From: Lentimicrobium sp.
Lineage (GTDB): Bacteria > Bacteroidota > Bacteroidia > Bacteroidales > Lentimicrobiaceae
Reading direction: 5' to 3'
Assembly (NCBI GenBank): GCA_023957275.1
Contig: JAMLHF010000010.1
Location: 17,745 to 81,744, forward strand
Length of the DNA: 64,000 nt
The notes beneath the pieces were generated by a model. That model was not told the DNA's origin. It worked only from the letters and a program-made list of their open reading frames with translations, and made no database searches. Each line of letters starts with the position of its first letter. Positions within the stretch are counted from its first letter, which is position 1. Positions 25,595 to 34,528 of the stretch are shown piece by piece. The position numbers were made by a program, and so were the translations under genes.

Positions 25595-26764
25595 ATGAAA
25601 GTTTCAATTTTTAATGGTGCAGGACAGGTTGATTATTTGTACGGGCTGGTTTCCGGACTTGCCCAGTTTAAAGAAGACCAGATTAATGTTCTGGATGCCG
25701 ATGTAACCGGTGATTTATTCCTTCAATATCCCAATGTCAGATATATTCCGGTTTTCAGGTTTCTGCCAAAGAATTCTTCCTTTTTCAGTAAAGGGTTAAA
25801 CATCGTGCGGTTTTATTTCAGACAAATATGGTACCTTCTCACCTCTTCTCCGGGAATTGTTCATTTTCAATGGCTTGACAGATATAAACTTATTGACAGG
25901 CTTATTCTGCCAACGATTGCCAGAATGATGGGCAACAAGGTTGTATTGACCGTTCACAATATAAATGCCGGCAGCAGAGACAATAAAGATTCAAAGATTA
26001 ACAGGCTGACGCTAAAATATCTTTACCGGATATCAAACCACCTGATTGTGCATACTCCTTTAAGTAAATCTGAACTGATTACTGAATTTGGCACCCAGGA
26101 TTCTAAAATTTCCGTTGTCAGGCATGGTTTGAACAACAGGGTCAGTCACAAAGGATTGAAACCCCGGGAAGGCAGAGAATTGCTTGGCATCCGTGACAAT
26201 GAAAAAACAGTGCTGTTTTTCGGCAATATCGATCATTATAAAGGGCTTGATATCCTGATCAAATGTCTTGACTTCTTGCCTGATAACATTATAGACAATT
26301 TCCGGCTGCTCATCGCCGGTAACTCAAAAGATGAGAATTACACCGGAGAAATACTATCCGACATTTCGGACTCCACTCACAGTCAGCTGATTAATTACAG
26401 AATATGCTATATCCCTGATGAGGATGTAGAGCAATACTTTACAGCTGCTGATTGCATCGTACTGCCATACAGAAAAATATATCAGTCAGGTGTCATTTTT
26501 ATGGCATATACCTTTGGATTACCAATTATTGTGACAGATATAGGAAATTTTAAAAATGACATGCTGGAAGGTAAAACCGGCATGATAATCAAAGAAAATA
26601 CACCGGAAATGCTTTCCAAAACCATTACTGACTTCTTTAGTTCGGAGATGTATCTTAAACTTTCTGAAACAAGGGGTTTTATTAAAAAATGGGCCATTGA
26701 AAATTATGGTTGGGAAAGCATTGGGAAAGAAACCCGTAACTGCTACCTGAAATTATTTAAATAA
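25595..26764 (+). CDS. Glycosyltransferase family 4 protein
   Basis: 389 residues with a GT-B fold: N-terminal Rossmann half (MKVSIFNGAGQVDYL, VVLTVHNINAG), then the donor-binding half with VLFFGNIDHYKGLDIL, LLIAGNSKD, and a YFTAADCIVLPYRKIYQSGVIFMAYTFGLPIIVTD block containing the conserved E/S-x7-E equivalent region. Six bases after the GT2 gene, hence the same operon. Followed by a 223-base gap. Confidence 0.83.
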   Translation: MKVSIFNGAGQVDYLYGLVSGLAQFKEDQINVLDADVTGDLFLQYPNVRYIPVFRFLPKNSSFFSKGLNIVRFYFRQIWYLLTSSPGIVHFQWLDRYKLIDRLILPTIARMMGNKVVLTVHNINAGSRDNKDSKINRLTLKYLYRISNHLIVHTPLSKSELITEFGTQDSKISVVRHGLNNRVSHKGLKPREGRELLGIRDNEKTVLFFGNIDHYKGLDILIKCLDFLPDNIIDNFRLLIAGNSKDENYTGEILSDISDSTHSQLINYRICYIPDEDVEQYFTAADCIVLPYRKIYQSGVIFMAYTFGLPIIVTDIGNFKNDMLEGKTGMIIKENTPEMLSKTITDFFSSEMYLKLSETRGFIKKWAIENYGWESIGKETRNCYLKLFK

Positions 26765-26987
26765 CCTTCATTTTATCAAAGCCTTAAGGAAAACAATCAG
26801 ATATTGCATTCGCCGGTTATAAGAAAGGGAGTCATCCGAATAATGAATTTACCGGCCAAATGTGCCACTTATTTATTTACTTTTAGCAGAATTTTCTTTT
26901 CAACCCTTACAAACCAGAACTGCTTTGGATTGTTGGTATTTCATTACAGCAGCCAATCATTTGGGCCGAATCATATAAATTAACAAT
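26765..26987. other. Gap before the deacetylase gene
   Basis: 223 bases of AT-rich sequence without ORF, strong hairpin or a full TAnnTTTG element (the nearest is TTACTTTTAG). May contain an internal promoter. Confidence 0.3.
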
Positions 26988-27776
26988 ATGAAAGTTAGCG
27001 ACAGGCCGGTTATTTTTTTCCGGAATGATGACGTAAGGGAGCGCCTTGACTACACCCTGATCAGTCTGACAGAGCTATTTCTGAAACAACAGATTCCGCT
27101 TGCCCATGCTGTAGAGCCTGCAAACATCACGCCCGAAGTTGTCAACTGGTTAAAATCATTAAAGACAGACCACCCCCGGTTAATTGACATCGTACAGCAT
27201 GGTTACAATCACAATGCTGAAAACCCGGGCATAAAGATGGAATTCGGTGGCTCCCGGAATTACGCCGATCAATACAATGACATTCTCAAAGGGAAAGACC
27301 TGATGTATGAATATTTTTCTGAACACTGGTCCCCTGTTTTCACTTTTCCTTACGGCACTTATAATTCCGGTTCCCTGAGAGCTCTTTCTGACTGCGGATT
27401 TAAAATACTTTCTTCGAAGATCAAATTTACCACGAAAGCCAGGTTAAAAAATTTCCTTGGCCGTTCGCTTGGAAAGGACTTCATTTTTGGAAAATCCGTC
27501 AACTATCATCCGGGTGTCAGAAGTAATTACAACTTCAGAGAAATCTCGGTTTCAGTGAACCTGATCAGAAAATACACAGGATATGAAACAGCTGACCATT
27601 ACAACCTTCAGGAAATTCTTTACCAGATTGAAGCAGCCCGAAAACATACATCCATCATCGGGATTCTGATGCATCACCGCTTCCATGGTAATCATCTGGA
27701 CATGATTCAGGAATTACTGACTCACCTTAGAAATACCGGATATTCTTTTGTTTCATTTTCTGAGCTGATGTATTAA
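26988..27776 (+). CDS. Polysaccharide deacetylase (NodB-fold) family protein
   Basis: 262 residues. Opens with VIFFRNDDVRERL, where the Asp-Asp pair corresponds to the NodB motif 1 metal and base residues; DIVQHGYNHNAEN supplies the H-x3-H-like metal ligands (motif 2), FTFPYGTYN fits motif 3, and a late GILMHHRFHG resembles motif 5. No signal peptide, so it probably acts in the cytoplasm on a lipid-linked or nucleotide-linked intermediate. It begins a group of five genes that looks like a glycan-modification module. Confidence 0.72.
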   Translation: MKVSDRPVIFFRNDDVRERLDYTLISLTELFLKQQIPLAHAVEPANITPEVVNWLKSLKTDHPRLIDIVQHGYNHNAENPGIKMEFGGSRNYADQYNDILKGKDLMYEYFSEHWSPVFTFPYGTYNSGSLRALSDCGFKILSSKIKFTTKARLKNFLGRSLGKDFIFGKSVNYHPGVRSNYNFREISVSVNLIRKYTGYETADHYNLQEILYQIEAARKHTSIIGILMHHRFHGNHLDMIQELLTHLRNTGYSFVSFSELMY

Positions 27777-27796
27777 CTGTCTAAAATTATCAGTAC

Positions 27797-29656
27797 ATGA
27801 AAGAGTTTATTCATGAAATCGATATTGACAAGCAGATCAAGCCCAAAATGGCAGGATATCTTCTTGTTGAATCGGATCCGAATGACCCGGACAGAAGCCA
27901 GAACATCCTTTCTGAAGGCATCAGGAATTTTTTCGGCGGGTTTGGCAACAGGGCACATATCTACTCCCTGGGTAAATTCATCTTTGCGCTGCTGATTCCT
28001 GACGAAATTCACAAACTGGACATTTGTGGCTTTATCAGGGATAAACGGGATTTTGCTTTTATAGAGGGTACGTTTTATGAATCACCCGCTCCCGATAGCT
28101 TAATTAAAAACAGGAAAGATGCAGGAAATTATCTTGCTGAAGAAATTCTGAATATATGCAGATCAGGGAATCCGGACAAACTTAAAGAACTCAACGGGAG
28201 ATATTCAGGCTTCTCCTATCTTTATGAAACCGACACCCTGATCATTTTCAATGACCAGTTGGGTGGTAACAGGATTTATGTTTATGACAACAGCAAAGTC
28301 TTCGCTATCAGCAATAATGTTTTTGCGCTGGCATCAAATCCGGCTCTGCAGATTTCAATCAATGAACAATCAATTGCAGAAATACTTCAGTTGGAATATC
28401 CGCTATACAGAAATACTGAATTCAATGAGATAACCCTCATTGTACCGTCTGATATCTATATCCGGAAGGGGAAATCAGTCGTTTACCGGAAGTATTACCA
28501 GAAGTTCGACAGAAGCAGGAAAATGTCGGACAACAGTTACATCGAAGGCCTGAAGCATGTCATTGATTCTTTTTTTAAGAAACTTTACCAGCAGGTTGAA
28601 GAGCCACTTGGAATTTTCATGTCGAAAGGAAAAGACAGCAGGATATTTCTGCCATTCATGGAACACAACCAAATACCATATATACCTTATGTTTTCAAAG
28701 ACGGAACAGGGGTTTTTGATTACCCTTACGTAAAAAGAATTGCAGAATTGCTGCAAAAAGACTTACATGTACTTGAGTCATATTCGATTGACCGTCGCCT
28801 CGCGTTTATGATTGCAATGAGCACAACGCCAACATTTTCATGGGGCGCTTTGGGCAGTCTGGCATCCGGCTATTCTTCAACGGCATTGATGGGACTTTTC
28901 GGAGACATGAGTTCGGGCAAGATGCCTTCATTCAGGGTTCCTGGTATTAAAACCCGTGATGATATGATCCATGGCATTTTTGATTGGATTACCAAAGGTG
29001 TTACACGCGAAATTTTCAAGGAATCGCTGACCTGCTATAATAAATATGACATCTGGAATCAATATACATCACTATACAAGGAGTATCCGGAATCGGAGCT
29101 CCTGATTGACACAGAGATTCACCACGACACTGACAACCGCTCATTTCGCAACACCCAGCCGATCCTGCTGCGTGCACAGCACTTTCTGACGCCTGTCACC
29201 CCATTTGCCGACAGAGAAATACTTAAAGCCTATCACTCCTTACCGGCAAGCCTGATACGTTCTCAAAAAGCACATGCGAAGATTGCGGCAACCGAGCAAA
29301 AATCCAATTCTGTCAGATCCACGGCTTTCCCCGTTTCCCTGAAACTTGAAAGCCGTATTCGCCCTGCAATGCTCCAGATTATCAGATTCAACAACAGGAA
29401 CAGCAACCTTCTGCTCCGTTGGCAAATTAAAAAGTTTAATCCGTACGTTGAAACAGATCAATTCATCCCTCGATCAGACTATTTCAGGAATTTATTCATT
29501 GACAAAAAATCAATCAGACCAGGTCATAAACGCTTACTGACCCGAATGTATAACACTGACGATTACCTTCACCTGATTTTTCATGACAATATCAGATCTT
29601 TTTGCAGGACACCGGATATTGTTTATAATGAAATGGAAGCGATGCAGAAAAATTGA
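27797..29656 (+). CDS. Asparagine-synthase-like protein with missing glutaminase Cys
   Basis: 619 residues resembling AsnB in two-domain layout: an N-terminal class II amidotransferase-like half (LNGRYSGFSYLYETDTLIIFNDQLGGNRIYVY) and a C-terminal synthetase half. The N-terminal Cys2 needed for glutamine hydrolysis is absent (starts MKEF). The ATP-pyrophosphatase loop reads SKGKDS at 276-281 instead of SGGxDS. FFGDMSSGKMPS and HFLTPVTPFADREIL correspond to later AsnB blocks. It probably activates a carboxylate as an adenylate and uses another nucleophile, or is non-catalytic. It lies between a deacetylase and a glycosyltransferase. Confidence 0.72.
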   Translation: MKEFIHEIDIDKQIKPKMAGYLLVESDPNDPDRSQNILSEGIRNFFGGFGNRAHIYSLGKFIFALLIPDEIHKLDICGFIRDKRDFAFIEGTFYESPAPDSLIKNRKDAGNYLAEEILNICRSGNPDKLKELNGRYSGFSYLYETDTLIIFNDQLGGNRIYVYDNSKVFAISNNVFALASNPALQISINEQSIAEILQLEYPLYRNTEFNEITLIVPSDIYIRKGKSVVYRKYYQKFDRSRKMSDNSYIEGLKHVIDSFFKKLYQQVEEPLGIFMSKGKDSRIFLPFMEHNQIPYIPYVFKDGTGVFDYPYVKRIAELLQKDLHVLESYSIDRRLAFMIAMSTTPTFSWGALGSLASGYSSTALMGLFGDMSSGKMPSFRVPGIKTRDDMIHGIFDWITKGVTREIFKESLTCYNKYDIWNQYTSLYKEYPESELLIDTEIHHDTDNRSFRNTQPILLRAQHFLTPVTPFADREILKAYHSLPASLIRSQKAHAKIAATEQKSNSVRSTAFPVSLKLESRIRPAMLQIIRFNNRNSNLLLRWQIKKFNPYVETDQFIPRSDYFRNLFIDKKSIRPGHKRLLTRMYNTDDYLHLIFHDNIRSFCRTPDIVYNEMEAMQKN

Positions 29657-29688
29657 AATCCAACAATCAAAGAACAGGACTTCTCTGT

Positions 29689-30846
29689 ATGAAAAAATGG
29701 ATTATCTTCAGCGGTACCGACTGGTTCAGACCTTCTGTTACCAGTACCCGTCAGATAATGATGCAATTTAAGCTAAAAGGATATTATATTCTGTGGGTAA
29801 ATCCTATCGCATTTAAATCTCCGGCGGTAAATTCGGAGAACAGAAAATCAATGCGAAAAAAAATACTGAACAAATTGCAGACCCACCTTAAGTTTATCAG
29901 GAAAGCAGATCAGGGAGTTTACGTATTGGTTCCCTTCTACATTCCTCTGTTCAGTGCAACCGGCGATAAGATCAATGACATGCTGATCAGGCTTCAAATA
30001 GCAGTTATTACGTTTTTTCTGGGCATCAGGATCAGAGAAACCATTTTGTGGATATCGGGTAGCTTCACCTTATCGCCGGTTCTGCATAAACCTTTTTACC
30101 GCAAAATTTATCAGGCGGCCGACCTTATCTCAGATTTCAGGACCAGCAACCAGGCACTTCTGAAAGAACTCCGGAGAAAAGAACATTACCTCGGGACTCA
30201 TGTCGATCTTTTATTCGCAAGTTCTCCGAATATCAGGACTAAACTGGAACAACTTACAGGCAGGCAGGTTTCCTTGTTAACTCATGGTGTAAACTTCACA
30301 CATTTCAATACTGCAGTGGAAGTAAATCCGTTTATGTTAAAAGTTAAGGCATCGGGCCTGCCGGTTGCCGGTTATTTTGGAACACTTTCAGATGCCAATG
30401 ACAAAGAAGTCTTCAGAATACTTGCAGAGCGCGGATTTTCGGTTGTAATTATCGGAAAAGTGCTGGGAGATTACTCTTCACTTGAAAATCTTGACAACAT
30501 TTATTTTACCGGCCCTGTTGATTTTAAGGAACTCCCCTCCTATGCCCGGGCTTTCGATGTTTGTCTGCTCAACTGGATTATGGCCGACTGGATTTACAAT
30601 TCATACCCTGTTAAGACCCTTGAATACCTGGCTATGGGCAAGCCCATTGTCAGTTGCCCCATCCCGGTAGTAAAGGAACTTTTTGGTTCACTGGTATACT
30701 TCGCAGATACGCCTGAAGAATACCTGGAAAAAGCCTTGCTTGCATTGAAAGAAAACAGCAGAGAATTATCAGAAGCCAGAGTCAGTGCAGCCGCAGAACA
30801 CACCTGGGAAAGTAAATTTAAAACCATAGAATCTGCAATCCAATGA
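29689..30846 (+). CDS. Glycosyltransferase (GT4-like, GT-B fold)
   Basis: 385 residues from the ATG at 29689 (MKKWIIFSGTDWFRPS); a TTG at 29653 overlapping the previous stop is less likely. The C-terminal half has PVAGYFGTLSDANDKE, VVIIGKVLGDYSSLENLDNIYFTGPVDFKELPSYARAFDVCLLNW and KTLEYLAMGKPIVSCPI, the usual donor-nucleotide region of GT4-type enzymes. Four-base overlap (ATGA) with the CapK-like gene indicates co-translation. Confidence 0.8.
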   Translation: MKKWIIFSGTDWFRPSVTSTRQIMMQFKLKGYYILWVNPIAFKSPAVNSENRKSMRKKILNKLQTHLKFIRKADQGVYVLVPFYIPLFSATGDKINDMLIRLQIAVITFFLGIRIRETILWISGSFTLSPVLHKPFYRKIYQAADLISDFRTSNQALLKELRRKEHYLGTHVDLLFASSPNIRTKLEQLTGRQVSLLTHGVNFTHFNTAVEVNPFMLKVKASGLPVAGYFGTLSDANDKEVFRILAERGFSVVIIGKVLGDYSSLENLDNIYFTGPVDFKELPSYARAFDVCLLNWIMADWIYNSYPVKTLEYLAMGKPIVSCPIPVVKELFGSLVYFADTPEEYLEKALLALKENSRELSEARVSAAAEHTWESKFKTIESAIQ

Positions 30847-32144
30847 AGACAGGCATAAAACTCATTGACCTGGCCAGGGGCACCGATATCCTGGGTAAAT
30901 ACAAGGAGCTTGTCAGGCTTTGGGATAATAAATCGCCTCTTGAGGAAGCCCGTAATAAGAACCTTGCCAGATTCCTGCTGGCCATCAGGAGCCAGAACCG
31001 ATTTTACAGCCCCTTACTGGGTAGATATAGCCCGGATGAGATCATTGACAATCCGCAGAAGGTGCTGACAGACATGCCGGTCATCGACAAAAAAATGCTA
31101 TCCGAAAACCAGCATCTGGTTTTTACCCCGGTTAAAGGCGTTGACTATCAGCTTAAGAAAACAGGAGGCAGCACCGGCGAACCTTTCCGGTATTATGTCG
31201 ACAAGGAGCACCTCTCCTGGATGTGGGCACATAACTATCTGTTCTGGCACAACAACTGCGGTTATGAACCCGGGGAGCCGTTTGTTACAATAGCCGGTAA
31301 CTCTCTCCGAACAGTCAATAAAAAATTTTCTGAGAGTATTTATCACAAACTTCAGAACAATTATTTCCTTAAGGGTGACATGATCGACAATAATCTGAAA
31401 CCGGATCTTTCAAAATTAAAGAAAGCGGTGTTGATTTATGGATACCCCAGCTCAATCCTTAACATTATAAAATCAGTGCCTGAGTTCTCATCACATTTCA
31501 AGGGGCTCAGGGCAATATTCACAACCTCTGAGCAATTAATACCATCGGTTCGCAGACAAATAGAGGCGGCATTCAATAAACCTGTATTTGATATTTACGG
31601 GGCTAATGATGGTGGAATCCTGGGATGTGAATGTCCTGAACACCAGGGATATCATTACAATTTTCTCAATTGCTTTGCTGAAACATTGACAACAGAAGAC
31701 GGGTTTACCGAATTGTTGCTGACCAACACAAACAGTCAGAACTATCCCTTCATAAGATACCGTGTCGGAGATATAGGAAGTATCACCAGCGACAGATGCA
31801 TATGCGGCTCTGCATGGCCAAGGATAATTGATTTAAAAGGCAGAACAAGGGACCTTATCAGAAAACCGGATGGTGGTTCAATTCATGGAGCATATTTCAA
31901 TAAAATTCTATTTGACTTCCCCGAGGTCGACGCCTACCGCATTGTTCAGGAAACTGATTATTCAGTGACTGTTTATATTCACCTGAAGCAAATGCAACTA
32001 TTTGACAAAATGGCAACAAAACTGACCGCCACGCTGAATAAACTTCTGCCAGAACTCTCCTTTTCAATTGTGCAAATGCAGGAATACAATCCGACCAATG
32101 CAAAGTTTAAATTAATTGAAAGCCATGTCAATCAATCTATGTAG
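30843..32144 (+). CDS. CapK/PaaK-like adenylate-forming ligase
   Basis: 433 residues. The adenylation motif TGGSTGEP is at 107-114; PVFDIYGANDGGILGCECPEHQGYH, LLLTNTNSQNYPFIRYRVGDIG and LKGRTRDLIRKPDGG are the expected blocks of phenylacetate-CoA ligase-like proteins, of which the CapK subgroup occurs in capsule loci. Cys residues in GCECPEH and DRCICGSAWP resemble a zinc site found in this family. It would activate an acyl or amino-acid carboxylate for attachment to the glycan; substrate unknown. Coupled to both neighbouring genes. Confidence 0.82.
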   Translation: MKTGIKLIDLARGTDILGKYKELVRLWDNKSPLEEARNKNLARFLLAIRSQNRFYSPLLGRYSPDEIIDNPQKVLTDMPVIDKKMLSENQHLVFTPVKGVDYQLKKTGGSTGEPFRYYVDKEHLSWMWAHNYLFWHNNCGYEPGEPFVTIAGNSLRTVNKKFSESIYHKLQNNYFLKGDMIDNNLKPDLSKLKKAVLIYGYPSSILNIIKSVPEFSSHFKGLRAIFTTSEQLIPSVRRQIEAAFNKPVFDIYGANDGGILGCECPEHQGYHYNFLNCFAETLTTEDGFTELLLTNTNSQNYPFIRYRVGDIGSITSDRCICGSAWPRIIDLKGRTRDLIRKPDGGSIHGAYFNKILFDFPEVDAYRIVQETDYSVTVYIHLKQMQLFDKMATKLTATLNKLLPELSFSIVQMQEYNPTNAKFKLIESHVNQSM

Positions 32145-33150
32145 TGTCGGCGATATTATGCTTGGTGAAAATGTTCATCATTTTGACCGGGGTATCATTA
32201 AAAAGTTCAGCAATGATTTCACCGAACTGCTAAGTCCGGATGTACTTGAGGCATTGTCAAAGGCAGATATTCTGGTTTTTAATATGGAGTCGGGCTTTGC
32301 ACCGGATGATCATTTCTTAACACGGAATATCAACAACGGGGTTTATCTTGCACCTTATAGTGCCGCATCTGTTTTCAGGAGGATTAATGCTAAAAAAATT
32401 GCCAACATTGCCAACAACCATTTCAGTCAGCATGGAGTGTTATATGCCGGAAACAGCGTAAAACTTCTCGAAAATGAAGGCATTTTAGTCACCGGTAAAG
32501 ACAATTCTCCCCTGATTCTTGAAATGCACAGTAAGGTTGTAAAAATCTGGGGAGTAAGCCTTATAAATGACAAAAACTATTGCGGTCAATATTTTTTCAG
32601 CACCTATAACAGTCTTATCCATGACCTGAATCTCATGCCGAAAGCTGATGATGAAATCCGCATTATAAGCATTCATTGGGGAGATGAATATCTGACACTG
32701 GAAAATGCGAAACAGCGCAAGCTTGCGCATGATTTAAGCGAAGCCGGGTTTGATTTTATCCTCGGACATCATCCTCATGTAATACAACCTTTGGTTAAAA
32801 TAAATGAAACATGGACTTTATATAGTCAAGGAAACTTTATATTCGATCAGAACTTTTCTAAATTGACCCAAACCGGATTGATTTTCAATATGAATCTTTC
32901 TGATAATAAACCAAAATTGTTATTTTCGCATCAGAAAAATTTCCAGGTTAAAGAACTCAGAGCAACCAGCCCTGAAGCATTGAATCATTATTGCAAAAGG
33001 CACTTTCATCCACGAAAGCCATTTTTTATGCGGATCAGGATGAAAGTTGAATTAATTGTTCATTTTTATGAGCTCAACAGAAGTGTAATCGTCGTTTTTA
33101 TGAAAAGACTTTTACGTAAAAGCAGTAGTCGCCATAATGGGGAAAATTAA
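32125..33150 (+). CDS. CapA-family metallophosphoesterase-like protein
   Basis: 341 residues from the ATG at 32125 (MSINLCSVGDIMLGEN), overlapping the ligase by 20 bases; a TTG at 32116 would add three residues. Metal-site motifs: VGDIMLGEN, LVFNMESGF, ANNHFSQHG, SIHWGDEYL and GHHPHVIQP, the CapA/PgsA pattern. CapA proteins take part in polyglutamate capsule or other envelope polymer assembly. No signal peptide is seen, unlike secreted family members, which suggests a cytoplasmic role in the same modification module. Overlaps the Alg14-like gene by 14 bases. Confidence 0.8.
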   Translation: MSINLCSVGDIMLGENVHHFDRGIIKKFSNDFTELLSPDVLEALSKADILVFNMESGFAPDDHFLTRNINNGVYLAPYSAASVFRRINAKKIANIANNHFSQHGVLYAGNSVKLLENEGILVTGKDNSPLILEMHSKVVKIWGVSLINDKNYCGQYFFSTYNSLIHDLNLMPKADDEIRIISIHWGDEYLTLENAKQRKLAHDLSEAGFDFILGHHPHVIQPLVKINETWTLYSQGNFIFDQNFSKLTQTGLIFNMNLSDNKPKLLFSHQKNFQVKELRATSPEALNHYCKRHFHPRKPFFMRIRMKVELIVHFYELNRSVIVVFMKRLLRKSSSRHNGEN

Positions 33151-33592
33151 AATACTTGCCATCGCCTCCAGCGGAGGCCACTGGATACAATTGTTAAGAC
33201 TTCTGCCGGCTTTTGACGGACAGGATCTGATTTTTGTGTCCACCCATAAAGGCAATCAGGCCCAGGTTGAAGGCTATAAATTTTATGCAGTTACCGATGC
33301 AACGAGATGGGAAAAACTGAAGCTTATTAAAATGGCCTTTGAAGTAAGGAGAATTATTGTAAATGAAAATCCTGATGTGATTATTTCAACAGGGGCAGCA
33401 CCCGGGCTTATGGCCGTTATATGGGGAAGGTTGAAAAGAAAAAAGACAATCTGGATCGACAGCATAGCAAATGTTGACCGGATATCCATGAGTGGCCGCA
33501 TTGCAAAACCTTTCAGCCGGCTGCACCTTACCCAATGGGATCATCTGGCCGATAATAAATCAACGCTATTTAAAGGAACGGTTATATCATGA
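33137..33592 (+). CDS. Alg14/PssD-like glycosyltransferase subunit
   Basis: 151 residues, the acceptor-binding and membrane-anchoring half of a split GT28-type enzyme: IKILAIASSGGHWIQLLRLLP, FVSTHKGNQ, PDVIISTGAAPGLMAVIWGR and TIWIDSIANVDRISMSGR. In eukaryotes Alg14 recruits Alg13; bacterial pairs (PssD/PssE) work the same way in exopolysaccharide synthesis. Four-base overlap with the Alg13-like gene. Confidence 0.85.
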   Translation: MGKIKILAIASSGGHWIQLLRLLPAFDGQDLIFVSTHKGNQAQVEGYKFYAVTDATRWEKLKLIKMAFEVRRIIVNENPDVIISTGAAPGLMAVIWGRLKRKKTIWIDSIANVDRISMSGRIAKPFSRLHLTQWDHLADNKSTLFKGTVIS

Positions 33593-34065
33593 TTTTTGTT
33601 GTAGTAGGAACTCAGGAACCATTCGACAGGCTGATCAGAGCTGTTGACCGGTGGGCCGGCGACACCGGTTATAAAGAGATTTTTGGTCAGATTTCCAGGG
33701 CAGAATATCTACCAACCAACTTCCGTTATACTGACTTTATTGAGCCTGAACATTTTATTGACAGGTTCAGGTCAGCTGATGTTATCGTCGGGCACGCAGG
33801 AATGGGAACAATCATTCAGGCGCTGCAGTTCTCCAAACCCATCATTGTAATGCCCCGGCTATCAAGCTTTCATGAAACAAGAAATGATCACCAGATATCA
33901 ACAGCAAAAAGCTTTGGACGGTTGGGATACGTCCGGGATGTCTACTCGGAACAGGACCTTTTTGAAGCTTTAAACCGGATCGACACAATTAGACCTTCAA
34001 AACCCATAGGGCCAGGCGCTTCAGAAAACCTCCTGGCATCTCTCAGGGAATTTATCGGCATTTAA
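33589..34065 (+). CDS. Alg13/PssE-like glycosyltransferase catalytic subunit
   Basis: 158 residues matching the C-terminal donor-binding half of MurG/GT28: MIFVVVGTQEPFDRLIRAVDRW, FRSADVIVGHAGMGTIIQALQFSKPIIVMPRLSSFHETRNDHQ. It should bind the UDP-sugar and act with the Alg14-like protein encoded immediately upstream. Last gene of this operon segment; a 463-base gap follows. Confidence 0.87.
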   Translation: MIFVVVGTQEPFDRLIRAVDRWAGDTGYKEIFGQISRAEYLPTNFRYTDFIEPEHFIDRFRSADVIVGHAGMGTIIQALQFSKPIIVMPRLSSFHETRNDHQISTAKSFGRLGYVRDVYSEQDLFEALNRIDTIRPSKPIGPGASENLLASLREFIGI

Positions 34066-34528
34066 CTTATCCCCGAAAATACAGACATGGTGGATCGAAG
34101 AAAAACCTTACTGTTGTTTCTGTTTCGGCAGTCATTTTATAAATAAACGCTGAGATTTTTTATATTTCACCCCGGCAACAAATGAAATTTGTCAATTATA
34201 GGTTGTTTTCAAGTAAAAGCGCAACAAATATGAGTTTTAGTTGTGAAATATAATTATTTTTGATAACTCGTACATTTCTACCTTCGACCACTAAAAAGAA
34301 AATTATTCATGTTGTAATAATCGTGAAAAGATTTCTTTTTTTTGACTGACGTTGATTTTTGGTTTTAATATTTTCAGGTTTACCGGATTTCTTGCATAAA
34401 ATAATTTCGGTTGAAAAGCGGCAGCGCGGCTAAGAAACAAATCCGGAATTAATTTGTTGACATTGGCACTTAAGGCATTATTATTAACCTGATTTGCGAT
34501 TAAATACTAAAACCCCCGAATAGCGAAA
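34066..34528 (+). promoter_or_regulatory. 463-bp intergenic leader before the assembly/export genes, with a -7-like element
   Basis: No ORF of note. TATTTTTG at 34255-34262 matches TAnnTTTG, 267 bases before the next ATG, implying a long 5' leader; a TTG occurs 11 bases upstream of it, too close for the usual spacing. Long leaders before capsule export genes often carry elongation control, but no specific element could be identified here. Confidence 0.4.
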
